Assembly: GCA_963728995.1 (NCBI GenBank)
Contig: CAVSMD010000009.1
Span: 62,001-126,000 of the forward strand
DNA: 64,000 nt
Origin: FEN-1219 sp963728995
GTDB taxonomy: Bacteria > Pseudomonadota > Gammaproteobacteria > Steroidobacterales > Rariloculaceae
Reading direction: 5' to 3'
Positions 8,570 to 16,971 of this stretch are shown here, in pieces (the first letter of the stretch is position 1; each line of letters begins with the position of its first letter). Both the position numbers and the translations under genes were made by a program. The notes under the pieces were generated by a model. It saw only the letters and a list, made by a program, of their open reading frames with translations. It had not been told where the DNA came from and searched no databases.

Positions 8570-10430
8570 ATGGACACCGTCACGCAACCCAAGATCTCCC
8601 GGTCACATCCGTTGGCCGGCGCCACCATGACCGGGGCCGAGATCATCGTGCAGGTATTGGCCGACGAGGGCGTGGACACGATCTTCGGCTATAGCGGCGG
8701 CGCGATCCTACCGACTTATGACGCCGTGTTTCGCTACAACACGGAGAACAGCCGCGGCGGCGGCGGCGAGCCGATGCCGCTGATCGTCCCCGCCAACGAG
8801 CAGGGGGCCGGCTTCATGGCCGCCGGCTACGCCCGTGCGAGCGGCCGCGTGGGCGTCGTGCTCGTCACCTCCGGTCCGGGCGCCACCAACTGCGTGACGC
8901 CGGTGCGCGACTGCATGGCCGACTCGATCCCGATCGTCGTGATCTGCGGCCAGGTGCCGACCGGCTCCATCGGCAGCGACGCGTTCCAGGAGGCGCCGGT
9001 CACGGCCGTCATGGGCTCGGTCGCCAAGCACGTGTTCCTCGTCACCGATCCCGCGCGTCTGGAAGCCACGATGCGGACTGCGTTCGAGATCGCGCGCACG
9101 GGCCGGCCGGGACCCGTCGTCGTCGACGTGCCGAAAGACGTGCAGAACTGGCAAGGCACGTTTCTCGGCGAGAACCACTTGCCGATTCCCGGCTATCGGC
9201 ACCGGCTGGCCGAGGTCGAGCGGCACACGCCTGACGGAGGCGCGCTGCCAGCAGTTCTTCGGCATGCTGGCCGAGAGCAAGCGGCCGCTGATCTACGCCG
9301 GCGGCGGCGTCGTCAATGCCAACGCGAGCGCCGCACTGCGGGCGTTCGCGAACACGTTCAAGATTCCCGTCGCGAGCACGTTGATGGGGCTCGGCGGCTT
9401 CGACACGAAGCACCCGCTGTCGCTGCACATGCTAGGCATGCACGGCACGGCCAGCGCGAACTACGCAGTCGACGATTGCGATCTGCTGATCACGATCGGC
9501 GCGCGCTTCGACGATCGCGTCGCCGGCGTGCCCGCGAAGTTCGCGCCGAAGGCCAAGCGCGTGCGTGCACTTCGACATCGATCCTTCGGAGATCCACAAG
9601 GTCAAGCGCGCCGACTGGCATCACGTGGGCCTGCTGCCGAATGCGCTCGACGCGCTCGTCGCGTACGGGCGGCGCACGGGCTTCGGCACAGAGTTCGACG
9701 ACCTGGCATGACGAGATCGCGCAGCTGAAGGCAACGTACGCGCTCAACTACGACCGGGCCAGCGCGTTGATCCAGCCGCAGTACGTCATGGAAACGATGA
9801 ATCGCATTACGCAGGGCGAGGCGATCATCAGCAGCGGCGTCGGCCAGCACCAGATGTGGGCGGCGCAGTACTGCGACTTCCGCGAGCCGCGCCAGTGGCT
9901 CACGTCGGGCAGCATGGGCACGATGGGCTTCGGCCTGCCCGCGGCCATCGGCGCGCAGTTCGCGCAGCCGAACAAGCTCGTGATCGACGTCGACGGCGAC
10001 GCGAGCATCCGCATGAACCTCGGCGAGCTCGAGACCGTCACCACGTACGACCTGCCGATCAAGATCATGGTGCTGAACAACTTCGGCGACGGCATGGTCA
10101 TGCAGTGGCAGCGGCTGTTCTTCAAGGGTCGGCTCGCCTCGAGCGACAAGTCGCTGCGCAAGAAGGACTTCGTCAAGACGGCGCAGGCGGATGGCTTCGG
10201 CTTCGCGAAACGGCTCGAGGCGCAAGGCCGATGTGCCGCGCGTGGTCGAGGAGTTCCTGAGCTTCAAGGGCCCCGCGTTCCTCGAGGTCGTGATCGATCC
10301 GGAAGCGGGCGTCTATCCGATGGTGGGCCCGGGGCTGTCGTACCACGAGATGATCACGGGCGACTTCATTCCGAATCGTTACGTGGATCTCGGCAAACCA
10401 CCCGAGCCCGACAGCTCGGAGATGTTCTAG
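8570..10430 (+). CDS. ilvB: Acetolactate synthase large subunit, with four single-base frame breaks
   Basis: The ThDP- and FAD-dependent catalytic subunit that makes acetolactate for valine, leucine and isoleucine synthesis. It shows ADEGVDTIFGYSGGAILPTYDA, the catalytic-Glu region PANEQGAGFMAAGYARASG, and the ThDP-binding DGDASIRMNLGELETV. The reading frame is interrupted by one extra base at about 9230, 9564, 9703 and 10223. In each case removing a C restores the expected residues: HTLTEARCQQFF; KRVVHFDIDPSEIHKVK; DDWHDEIAQLK; EAKADVPRVVEEF. Corrected length is about 618 aa. Because conservation is intact on both sides of every break, I read these as sequence errors. The 3' end overlaps bioA by 4 bases. 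Confidence 0.9.
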
Positions 10431-11683
10431 AGCTCACCGGCTGCGGCCGCCTCGACGAGCACGTCGCCGATCGCGCGGATCAGGCGCGCCAGGTCCTCGT
10501 CGTCGATCACGAAAGGCGGCATCAGGTAAACCACGTCGCCGAACGGCCGCACCCACACGCCGTGGGCCACGAACCGCTGGCGCAGCGCTTCGAGCTGCGG
10601 CGCGCGCTCGAGCTCGACGACGCCGATCGCACCCTTGACGCGCACGTCGCGCACGCCGCGCAAGCGGCGGTACGCCGCGAGCCCTTCCACGAGCTGCGCC
10701 TCGATCGCGGCGACCTGCTGCAGACGCGGTTCGGTCGCGAACAGATCCAGCGAGGCATTGGCCGCGGCGCAGCCGAGCGCGTTGCCGGCAAACGTCGGTC
10801 CGTGCATCAGCGCTCGATCCGCGTCGTCCGACAGAAACGCCGCATAGACCGCCTCGCTGGCGACCGTGGCCGCAAGCGGCAGCGTGCCGCCGGTCAAGGC
10901 CTTGGACAGCGTGATCACGTCCGGCACCACGCCCGCCTGCTCGCAGGCGAACAACGTGCCGGTGCGGCCGAATCCCGTCGCGATCTCGTCGAGAATCAAC
11001 AGCAGATCGAAACGGCGGGCCACGGCGGCGATGTGCGCGAGCGTCTCCGGCGAATGGAACCGCATGCCGCCGGCGGCCTGCACGAGCGGCTCGACGAGCA
11101 CGGCCGTGAGCTCGTGCGCGTGCGCGGCGACGGCGCGCTCGAAGTCGGCCGCGAGCGCGGGTGTGGCGGGGATCGGCAGCACGAGCTGGCGCGGCAGCAC
11201 GGAGCCGAACAGCCGATGCATGCCCTCCTCCGGATCGCACACGGACATCGTCATGAACGTGTCGCCGTGATAGCCGTGGCGGAAGCTCGCGAAGCGCGTG
11301 CGCGCGCTCTCACCGCGATTGAACCGGTACTGCAGCGCGATTTTCATCGCGACCTCGACGGCCACGGAGCCCGACTCGGAGAAGAACACGTGCTTGAGAT
11401 CGCCGGGCAACAACGCGGACAGCCGGCGTGCGAGCTCCTCCGCCGGCGCGTGCACGAGCCCGCCGAGCATCACGTGGGGCAGGCGCTCGAGCTGCTTCTC
11501 AACGGCCGCGCGAATGTGCGGATGGTTGTAGCCGTGGCACGCCGTCCACCACGACGCGACGCCGTCGATCAGCACGCGGCCGTCCGCGAGATACAAACGC
11601 ACGCCATCCGTGCGCTCGACGGCCTGCGGCCGCGGCGCGGTTTGCATCTGGGTATACGGCAACCACAAATGAGACGAGGTCAT
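10427..11683 (-). CDS. bioA: Adenosylmethionine-8-amino-7-oxononanoate aminotransferase
   Basis: A PLP-dependent class III aminotransferase of biotin synthesis that converts KAPA to DAPA using S-adenosylmethionine. Clear BioA signatures are LWLPYTQMQTAPRP at the N-terminus, DGVASWWTACHGYNHPHI, FRHGYHGDTFMTMSVCDPEEGMH, LILDEIATGFGRTGTLFA, and the PLP lysine in TLSKALTGGTLPLA. I chose the ATG at 11683 over a GTG two codons upstream. No other bio genes are in the window. Confidence 0.95.
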   Translation of the reverse strand: MTSSHLWLPYTQMQTAPRPQAVERTDGVRLYLADGRVLIDGVASWWTACHGYNHPHIRAAVEKQLERLPHVMLGGLVHAPAEELARRLSALLPGDLKHVFFSESGSVAVEVAMKIALQYRFNRGESARTRFASFRHGYHGDTFMTMSVCDPEEGMHRLFGSVLPRQLVLPIPATPALAADFERAVAAHAHELTAVLVEPLVQAAGGMRFHSPETLAHIAAVARRFDLLLILDEIATGFGRTGTLFACEQAGVVPDVITLSKALTGGTLPLAATVASEAVYAAFLSDDADRALMHGPTFAGNALGCAAANASLDLFATEPRLQQVAAIEAQLVEGLAAYRRLRGVRDVRVKGAIGVVELERAPQLEALRQRFVAHGVWVRPFGDVVYLMPPFVIDDEDLARLIRAIGDVLVEAAAAGEL

Positions 11684-11941
11684 GCGCACTCGGTGACAAA
11701 GGGGTCGACTTGCGGAGCGAATGATTGCATATCACGGGGCGCTATCCGACAGCATCGGTACATTCGGCAGCGCGACCGCGCGTGGGCGCCACTCTTTAAG
11801 TGTGCCAACGCACTGACGCCGGCCTGCTGCCGGCGCACGATCGTTTCCGAAGGCAATCAGATGACAAGTTGGCGCGCAACACGCGCGTCGAACATGAACG
11901 CCCTAGATCGATCTCTCATACCGCATTCCAAGGAACATCAA
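11684..11941. other. Intergenic region between divergent bioA and the YqjD-like operon
   Basis: About 258 bases without a convincing gene. It must hold the promoter of bioA on one strand and that of the small membrane-protein operon on the other. A ribosome-binding site AAGGA lies just before 11942. I do not see a clear BirA operator or other known motif. Confidence 0.5.
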
Positions 11942-12238
11942 ATGTCACAAGCAACCATGTCCGGCGATCTCGGCGCCTCCGCCACAGACCGTCTCGCCTC
12001 GATGGCGCACGATACACTCGATCGCGTAACGCCCAAGGCCAATCGCGCCGAGCAGGAAGTGCGCGATGCGGCGGCGAGAACCGCCGAGGGTGCGAAGCAC
12101 CTGCAGGCGCAAGCCGTCGAGGCAGCCGAGGAAGGCCTGCGCCAGGCACGCTCCTACATCACGAGCAACCCACTCACTACTGCCGGTATCGCATTCGCGG
12201 CCGGTGTATTGTTGAGCGTCCTCTTGATTCGTCGCTAG
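11942..12238 (+). CDS. ElaB/YqjD/DUF883 family membrane-anchored protein
   Basis: A 98-residue protein with a charged amphipathic helical N-terminal part (ANRAEQEVRDAAARTAEGAKHLQ) and a C-terminal hydrophobic hairpin (SNPLTTAGIAFAAGVLLSVLLIRR). This is the layout of the ElaB/YqjD/YgaM family. In E. coli these are stationary-phase inner-membrane proteins that bind ribosomes. The ATG at 11942 has an AAGGA ribosome-binding site. It heads a three-gene operon equivalent to yqjD-yqjE-yqjK. Confidence 0.8.
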   Translation: MSQATMSGDLGASATDRLASMAHDTLDRVTPKANRAEQEVRDAAARTAEGAKHLQAQAVEAAEEGLRQARSYITSNPLTTAGIAFAAGVLLSVLLIRR

Positions 12239-12250
12239 CGACACTGCCCC

Positions 12251-12646
12251 GTGCTGCGGTCGGTCGAGGAACTGGCACGCGCTACGCTGCAGCGCGTACA
12301 GCACATCACCGAGCTCGCCGCGGCCGAGGTGCATTTGGCAGCCTTGAGCGGTCTCGCGATGCTTCTGTGTGTAATGATCGCGGCGGCCGCGCTGGTGGTC
12401 GCATGGGGGCTGCTGGTGGCCTGCGTGCTGTATCTGTTCTCGCGCTCGCCACTCAACTGGCCGGTGCCGGCGCTCCTGCTGGCCGTCGGCCACGCAGCAT
12501 TCGCCTATTACCTCTGGCAGCTCACCGTGCGGCTCAGCCGCAATCTCACGCTGCCTGAGCTACGTACGACGCTACGCCGCAATGTCGAGCAGCAGCAGGA
12601 GGTCAAAACGCGTGAAACGGTCGCACTGGTCAATAGCGGATCTTGA
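12251..12646 (+). CDS. YqjE-like phage-holin-family membrane protein
   Basis: A 131-residue protein with two strong transmembrane helices (LSGLAMLLCVMIAAAALVVAWGLLV and ALLLAVGHAAFAYYLWQL) between cytosolic ends, matching the YqjE/holin III superfamily. It starts at a GTG 12 bases after the previous stop codon. Co-transcription with a YqjD-like and a YqjK-like gene supports the call. Confidence 0.7.
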   Translation: MLRSVEELARATLQRVQHITELAAAEVHLAALSGLAMLLCVMIAAAALVVAWGLLVACVLYLFSRSPLNWPVPALLLAVGHAAFAYYLWQLTVRLSRNLTLPELRTTLRRNVEQQQEVKTRETVALVNSGS

Positions 12647-12923
12647 GCGGCAGGAGATCGCAGTGGAGCGGTTGGCGCTGCGCGCCGAGATCGATCGACG
12701 AGAGCTCCACGCCGCGCGTGCCCACCTGGTTCGGAATATCCGCGCGACAGTCGGTGGGCCGCTTGCACTCGGCGGCTGTGCCTTGGCCGGCGTCGCGTTC
12801 GGCCGCGCCATTGCACCGCTTGGCAAGGCGGGGCGGCCCGGCGGCCATGGGCTCGGTAGTTGGTTCACCTTCGCGGTGAGAGCTCTGCAAGCGTTTGCCC
12901 TGAGTAAGCTTACCGTACGCTAA
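12612..12923 (+). CDS. YqjK-like small protein
   Basis: The third gene of the operon encodes about 103 residues: a basic, charged helix (ADLERQEIAVERLALRAEID) and a weakly hydrophobic C-terminal half. A strong AGGAGG ribosome-binding site 9 bases before the GTG at 12612 decides this start over the ATG at 12582, and it overlaps the YqjE-like gene. Its 3' end overlaps the convergent GH5 gene by 14 bases. Confidence 0.6.
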   Translation: MKRSHWSIADLERQEIAVERLALRAEIDRRELHAARAHLVRNIRATVGGPLALGGCALAGVAFGRAIAPLGKAGRPGGHGLGSWFTFAVRALQAFALSKLTVR

Positions 12924-15000
12924 ACGAGGTCGGCGTGAAGGCCGCCCGCGCGGGATTGAAGACCCCGATGGCGCCCGTCGTCGCTCCCGCCGGAATCGTC
13001 ACCTGCATTTGCGTATCGCTGACCACGCGGACCGCAGCATTATGCGCAGCCCCTACCCAGGCATAATTCGAGCCCGTGAAGCCGCTGCCGCGCAGCGTAA
13101 CCACCGTACCCGCAGGGCCTTGGTGAGGTGAGAAGCTGCTGATGCTCTGTTGCGGGTAGGCCGGCGCGGCGCCCGTCACCGTGAAGGCGCTGGCCGTGAA
13201 CGCCGCGTACAGCGGATTGAAAATGCCGATGGCCCCGGTCGTGGCCCCGGCGGGGATCGTCACCCGTATTTGCGTATCGCTGACGACGCTGACCGTACCA
13301 TTGTGCGCAGCCCCGACCCAGGCCAAATTCGAGCCCGTGAAGCCGCTGCCGTACAGCGTAACCACCGTGCCCGCAGGACCCTGGAGAGGTGAGAAGCTGC
13401 TGACCCTCTGCTGCGAGTAGGCTGGCGCCGCGCCCGTCACCGTGAAGGCGCTGGCCGTGAACGCCGCGTACAGCGGATTGAAAATGCCGATGGCCCCGGT
13501 CGTGGCGCCCGCGGGGATGGTGACCCGCACTTGCGTATCGCTGACGACGCTGACCGCACCATTGTGCGCAGCCCCGACCCAGGCCAGAGTCGAGCCCGTG
13601 AAACCGCTGCCGTTCACCGTGACCACCGTGCCCGCAGGCCCCGAGGTCGGCGAGAAGTTCATGATGCCCTGTTGCGCATATCCGGAAGTGGGGGCCGGGG
13701 GCGGCGGTGGAGCCGGCGGCGGCGTTGGCGATGGGGTCGGCGACGGGGCGGGCGATGGGGTCGGCGACGGGGCCGGACTCGGGGGCGGACTCGGGGGCGG
13801 TGCCGTCAGCGCTTCTCCCCAGAGCTTCTGCAGCAACGCCATCTTATCCGCACGCACCTGCAGATTGTCGTCGAGGATGCCACCGGTATCGCCGCTATTC
13901 GGCGTGTAGCACCAGTAGAACCCGCTGCGGATGCCCTTGCTGAGCAGATAGTCCACCAAGGCGTTCTGCCACTTTACGTCGACGTGGCCGCCGGTGCCCT
14001 GCCCGTATTTGCCGCCCCACTCTCCCACCACGACGGGATACACCGTCGAGAACTGTCCGAACAGAGCTTCCCAATCGGCGGCGAGATTGGCCGGAAAGCT
14101 CGCGGCCGCGAACGAGGACTTCACGTATACGTCCGGTCCGTAGGTGTGTGGCGTCAACACGAGCTTCTGCGCCGCAATGCTCAGCGGCTGGTAGGCCTGA
14201 GGTTGGAAGTCCTCTCCCCAGTTCATGGCAATCGACTTCTCGCGGCCGTCGAAATTGCCGCTGATACCCTGGACGAACACCAGCAGGTTCGGGTTGGCGG
14301 CGAGCACCGCCGCCGCTCCGGCCTCGGCCGCCGCTTTCCAGAAGTAGATCGGGTTCGTCATGTTCGCGTCGCCGGTGCTCCAGCGCACGATGCCGTTCGG
14401 CTCGTTGTAGATGTCGATGCCGAGCAAGTGCGGCAAATGGGCGTAACGCTTCGCCACGAACGCGAGGTCGCGCGTCCAGTTGCCCTGCGTGTACGCCTGA
14501 TTGTTATAGATGAGACCAAAATCCGCCGGGTCCGTCACAAACCATGTCGGGTACTGGCGCTGCTTCGAGACGCTGTGAAAATCGAGCAGCACATACATGC
14601 CCTGGCGATCGGCCTCGGCCATCCACAGATCGAGCACCCGCAGCGGCGTCTTGCCCAGCAACTCCGGATTGCGACCGGGGTCCACGTAGCTCAACCGGTC
14701 CACGGACGTCGCGTTGTAGAGCGTGTCGGGCACGAACGGCACACGGATCGCGTTGAAGCCCAGGCTCTTGATCTGCGCGATCTGCTCCTTCCAGCCCATG
14801 GCCCAAAGGAATTGCGGCTGCAGTATCGTGGCGTTGAAGCCGAAGTGGCTGATGCCACGCAGCTGCACTTCGTGGCCCGTCGCGTCGTAGATCCTGCCTG
14901 CTTGTGTGAAGTAGCCGGCAGCGGTGGCGCTCGCCGCGGCGGCCATCATGACGAGCGCGACCAGCGCGCGCGATATTCGACCGACAACATCCCTGTTCAT
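12910..15000 (-). CDS. Secreted GH5 endoglucanase (cellulase) with three IPT/TIG repeats
   Basis: A 696-residue exported enzyme. A signal peptide (about 1-28) is followed by a GH5 catalytic domain (30-398) with acid/base Glu200 in DIYNEPNG and nucleophile Glu327 in VVVGEWGG. A Pro/Ser/Thr linker (401-437) and three IPT/TIG domains of about 87 residues (441-696) follow. The expected activity is cleavage of beta-1,4-linked glucan. The gene lies next to a large EPS locus that also encodes a GH8 enzyme, so it may trim or release the polysaccharide. Two copies of the TCTGTGCG motif lie just upstream. Confidence 0.9.
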   Translation of the reverse strand: MNRDVVGRISRALVALVMMAAAASATAAGYFTQAGRIYDATGHEVQLRGISHFGFNATILQPQFLWAMGWKEQIAQIKSLGFNAIRVPFVPDTLYNATSVDRLSYVDPGRNPELLGKTPLRVLDLWMAEADRQGMYVLLDFHSVSKQRQYPTWFVTDPADFGLIYNNQAYTQGNWTRDLAFVAKRYAHLPHLLGIDIYNEPNGIVRWSTGDANMTNPIYFWKAAAEAGAAAVLAANPNLLVFVQGISGNFDGREKSIAMNWGEDFQPQAYQPLSIAAQKLVLTPHTYGPDVYVKSSFAAASFPANLAADWEALFGQFSTVYPVVVGEWGGKYGQGTGGHVDVKWQNALVDYLLSKGIRSGFYWCYTPNSGDTGGILDDNLQVRADKMALLQKLWGEALTAPPPSPPPSPAPSPTPSPAPSPTPSPTPPPAPPPPPAPTSGYAQQGIMNFSPTSGPAGTVVTVNGSGFTGSTLAWVGAAHNGAVSVVSDTQVRVTIPAGATTGAIGIFNPLYAAFTASAFTVTGAAPAYSQQRVSSFSPLQGPAGTVVTLYGSGFTGSNLAWVGAAHNGTVSVVSDTQIRVTIPAGATTGAIGIFNPLYAAFTASAFTVTGAAPAYPQQSISSFSPHQGPAGTVVTLRGSGFTGSNYAWVGAAHNAAVRVVSDTQMQVTIPAGATTGAIGVFNPARAAFTPTSFSVR
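12913..13680 (-). repeat. Three near-identical 261-bp tandem repeats encoding the IPT/TIG domains
   Basis: The DNA repeats with a period of 261 bp (87 codons). Long identical stretches occur, for example around the codons for GAIGIFNPLYAAFTASAFTV in copies 1 and 2; the third copy has diverged more. Such near-identity suggests recent duplication or gene conversion. It makes the region prone to copy-number change and assembly collapse. Confidence 0.85.
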
Positions 15001-15025
15001 CGCGTTCCCCGGTTATGGCAACTCG

Positions 15026-15042
15026 TCTGTGCGTTATCCCAC
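15026..15042 (+). promoter_or_regulatory. TCTGTGCG motif, copy 1
   Basis: Sequence TCTGTGCGTTATCCCAC matches TCTGTGCGNNANCNNAC at every fixed position. It lies 26 bases upstream of the GH5 start codon. Confidence 0.6.
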
Positions 15043-15074
15043 GCAACGACGACGACTCGCAACTTATTGTTTTT

Positions 15075-15091
15075 TCTGTGCGTTATCGCTC
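15075..15091 (+). promoter_or_regulatory. TCTGTGCG motif, copy 2
   Basis: Sequence TCTGTGCGTTATCGCTC matches the consensus at all fixed positions but one. It is a direct repeat of copy 1 with a 49-bp offset. TGTGCG here is also paired with CGCACA about 16 bases downstream. Confidence 0.55.
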
Positions 15092-15502
15092 GTAGCGACG
15101 CACAAATGCGACAGGCGGCGCGCGCCTTGGAGGGTTGGAGGCGAAAAGTGAGCGGAGACCGAGCTCGAGCTCAGCGCCGGCAATGCGCAGCTCGAGCCGT
15201 GCCGACGTTACGCGATCAGGTCTGTGTCGTGATGGAAATCGATCCGGCCACCAGCAGCCTGCGATCGTGCGGGCGATCTCTGCGCTGGAAGGTGTGTGCT
15301 GCGGGCTGCGCCCGCACCGGTGGCGGCGGAAGAGTCACGAGGAAGGCGCGCGGGGCTGGTTCGGTGACGCGAACGGCCGCCCTAGAAGATTAAGGAGAGA
15401 AAAGGAGCCGTTGCGAACGGGCGACGAGAGTAGTTCACAGCAGGGGGGGCCGGCTGTTACCTGTCATCATGTCCCCGCCGCAACGGCACCGCAAAAGGGA
15501 AG

Positions 15503-16909
15503 CTAGTTGGCCGCAATGAGGGGTCCGCCAGAAACCACGATCTCGACGCGGCGGTTGCGCTCGCGTCCCGCCGTCGTGCCGTTGTCGCCGATCGGCGCAG
15601 AGAAACCCAAGCCCGCGACGTCGATGCTCGAAGCCGCCACGCCCTGCCCGATCAGGTAATCACGCACCGTCATCGCACGCTTGAGCGACAACTCGTTGTT
15701 CATGGCGACGCCGCCCGTGTTGTCCGTATGGCCTTCGACCTTGAATCGCAGCCCGGGATAAGAAGCCACGATGCCGGAGAACTTCGCAAGACTCTCGCGC
15801 GCGCTCGGGTTGATACCGGCCGCGCCCGTCGCAAACTGAACGCCGCCGATCTCGGCGACCAACCCGCGGCTCGAATCGCGCGTGGGTAGGACCTCGTTCA
15901 AGCGATTGCGCAGATCGTCGCGCGCCGCGACGGCGGCTCTCTCGTGCTCGACCAATGTGGCTGTCTGCGAAGCCGCTTGGCTCGCAGCCTCGGCTGCAGT
16001 TGCCGCTGCCGTCGCTGCTACGCGCGCTGTGTCGTTTGCAGCATTGGTCGCGGCCGCCTCAGCCGCGCGCTTGTCATCGGCCGTTGCGCTTTCGGTCGCC
16101 GCGAGCAACGCGGAACGGCGTGCATCTTCGCCGGCAATCACCGCCTCGCGCGCGAGACCCGGGGCCGTCTTGCGCTCAGAGCGACTCCTTCCGTGGAGAG
16201 CCCCCTCGGCCGCCGTCAACTTCTGGTTGGCCGTGACGTAGGCGGCCGAGCCGAACCGATCGGCACCTGCGGCGCGTGCGATCGCAACGGCGTAACGAGC
16301 CTGCACGATCTCGAGCGGATTGGCGTCATCGATGGCCATACGCGTGAGGCGCGCGCCGGCAAGGCTCGCATAGTCGATCCGCTGGGTGAGCGTGGTGACT
16401 TTCGACTCCGTGCCTTTCACGTCGTCACCCACGTTGAATAGAACGATCATCGTGCTCGGTATGGTGACCGCGAAGTGCGGCTCGGCCGTCACGATGAGCG
16501 CGAACTGCGAAGCCCCGTACTGGGTTTCGAGCTGGCCCTTGCCGCCGTCGGGCCCGCCGATCACGCCTTGATTGCTGGCGCGGCCGTCGGGAGTCAGGGC
16601 CCAGAGCACGTAGGTGGTGTAAGGGCCAAGCGAGGCCGGGTCTGGCAAGTCCTTGGCTTCTGCCGAGATCCGCGCGTTGTCGTTCTGGTACTCCACTCGC
16701 ACTTTGCCCTCGGCAGTACCCGCAATCGGCGTCCCGCGTAAGTACAAGTCCGACTTCGGGCCGTCTCGATAGCTATACATCGAGATCTGGCTCAGCGAGT
16801 CGGAGCTCGCAATGGCTTCTGAGCGCTCCACGCCCTGCGCAAAGGCTGGCGGAACGGCGGCGCCACTCAGCGCAGCTCCCACGAATGCGGCAATCAGTGT
16901 CAGTTTCAT
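15503..16909 (-). CDS. OmpA-family outer-membrane protein with periplasmic helical middle
   Basis: A 468-residue exported protein. The signal peptide is MKLTLIAAFVGAALSGAAV and the ATG at 16909 has an AGGAG ribosome-binding site. Residues about 30-200 form a unique N-terminal domain. An Ala-rich, probably coiled helical section (about 230-330) follows. The C-terminus is an OmpA-like peptidoglycan-binding domain (VEGHTDNTGG, SLKRAMTVRDYLIGQGV, GRERNRRVEIVV). It probably links the outer membrane to the cell wall. It sits downstream of the GH130/GT4 genes. Confidence 0.85.
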   Translation of the reverse strand: MKLTLIAAFVGAALSGAAVPPAFAQGVERSEAIASSDSLSQISMYSYRDGPKSDLYLRGTPIAGTAEGKVRVEYQNDNARISAEAKDLPDPASLGPYTTYVLWALTPDGRASNQGVIGGPDGGKGQLETQYGASQFALIVTAEPHFAVTIPSTMIVLFNVGDDVKGTESKVTTLTQRIDYASLAGARLTRMAIDDANPLEIVQARYAVAIARAAGADRFGSAAYVTANQKLTAAEGALHGRSRSERKTAPGLAREAVIAGEDARRSALLAATESATADDKRAAEAAATNAANDTARVAATAAATAAEAASQAASQTATLVEHERAAVAARDDLRNRLNEVLPTRDSSRGLVAEIGGVQFATGAAGINPSARESLAKFSGIVASYPGLRFKVEGHTDNTGGVAMNNELSLKRAMTVRDYLIGQGVAASSIDVAGLGFSAPIGDNGTTAGRERNRRVEIVVSGGPLIAAN

Positions 16910-16971
16910 AAGGAATCTCCTGGTTTCAGCCAGACTACGCTGCTGCGGCCGGCGGCTCGGTGCGCCAGCGC

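Larger units (their letters stand above)
15001..15502. other. 500-bp intergenic region upstream of the GH5 gene
   Basis: No convincing gene is seen; the frames have no recognisable protein composition. The region contains two copies of the TCTGTGCG regulatory motif (15026 and 15075) and otherwise nothing that I can name. The OmpA-like gene ends at its right edge. Confidence 0.5.

Noticed and set aside
8570..10430. ilvB as a pseudogene
   Set aside because: Four identical-type single-base breaks with full conservation elsewhere, in an essential-type gene, and the same kind of break in other genes, favour sequence error.
10431..11941. An uninterrupted plus-strand frame running from ilvB through bioA to the YqjD-like gene
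   Set aside because: The frame is only open by chance opposite bioA. The true ilvB end is the stop at 10430 after frame correction, and the YqjD-like gene has its own ribosome-binding site.
15001..15502. A small gene in the region upstream of gh5
   Set aside because: The plus-strand frame at about 15135-15506 has low-complexity composition, no ribosome-binding site and no recognisable domain.
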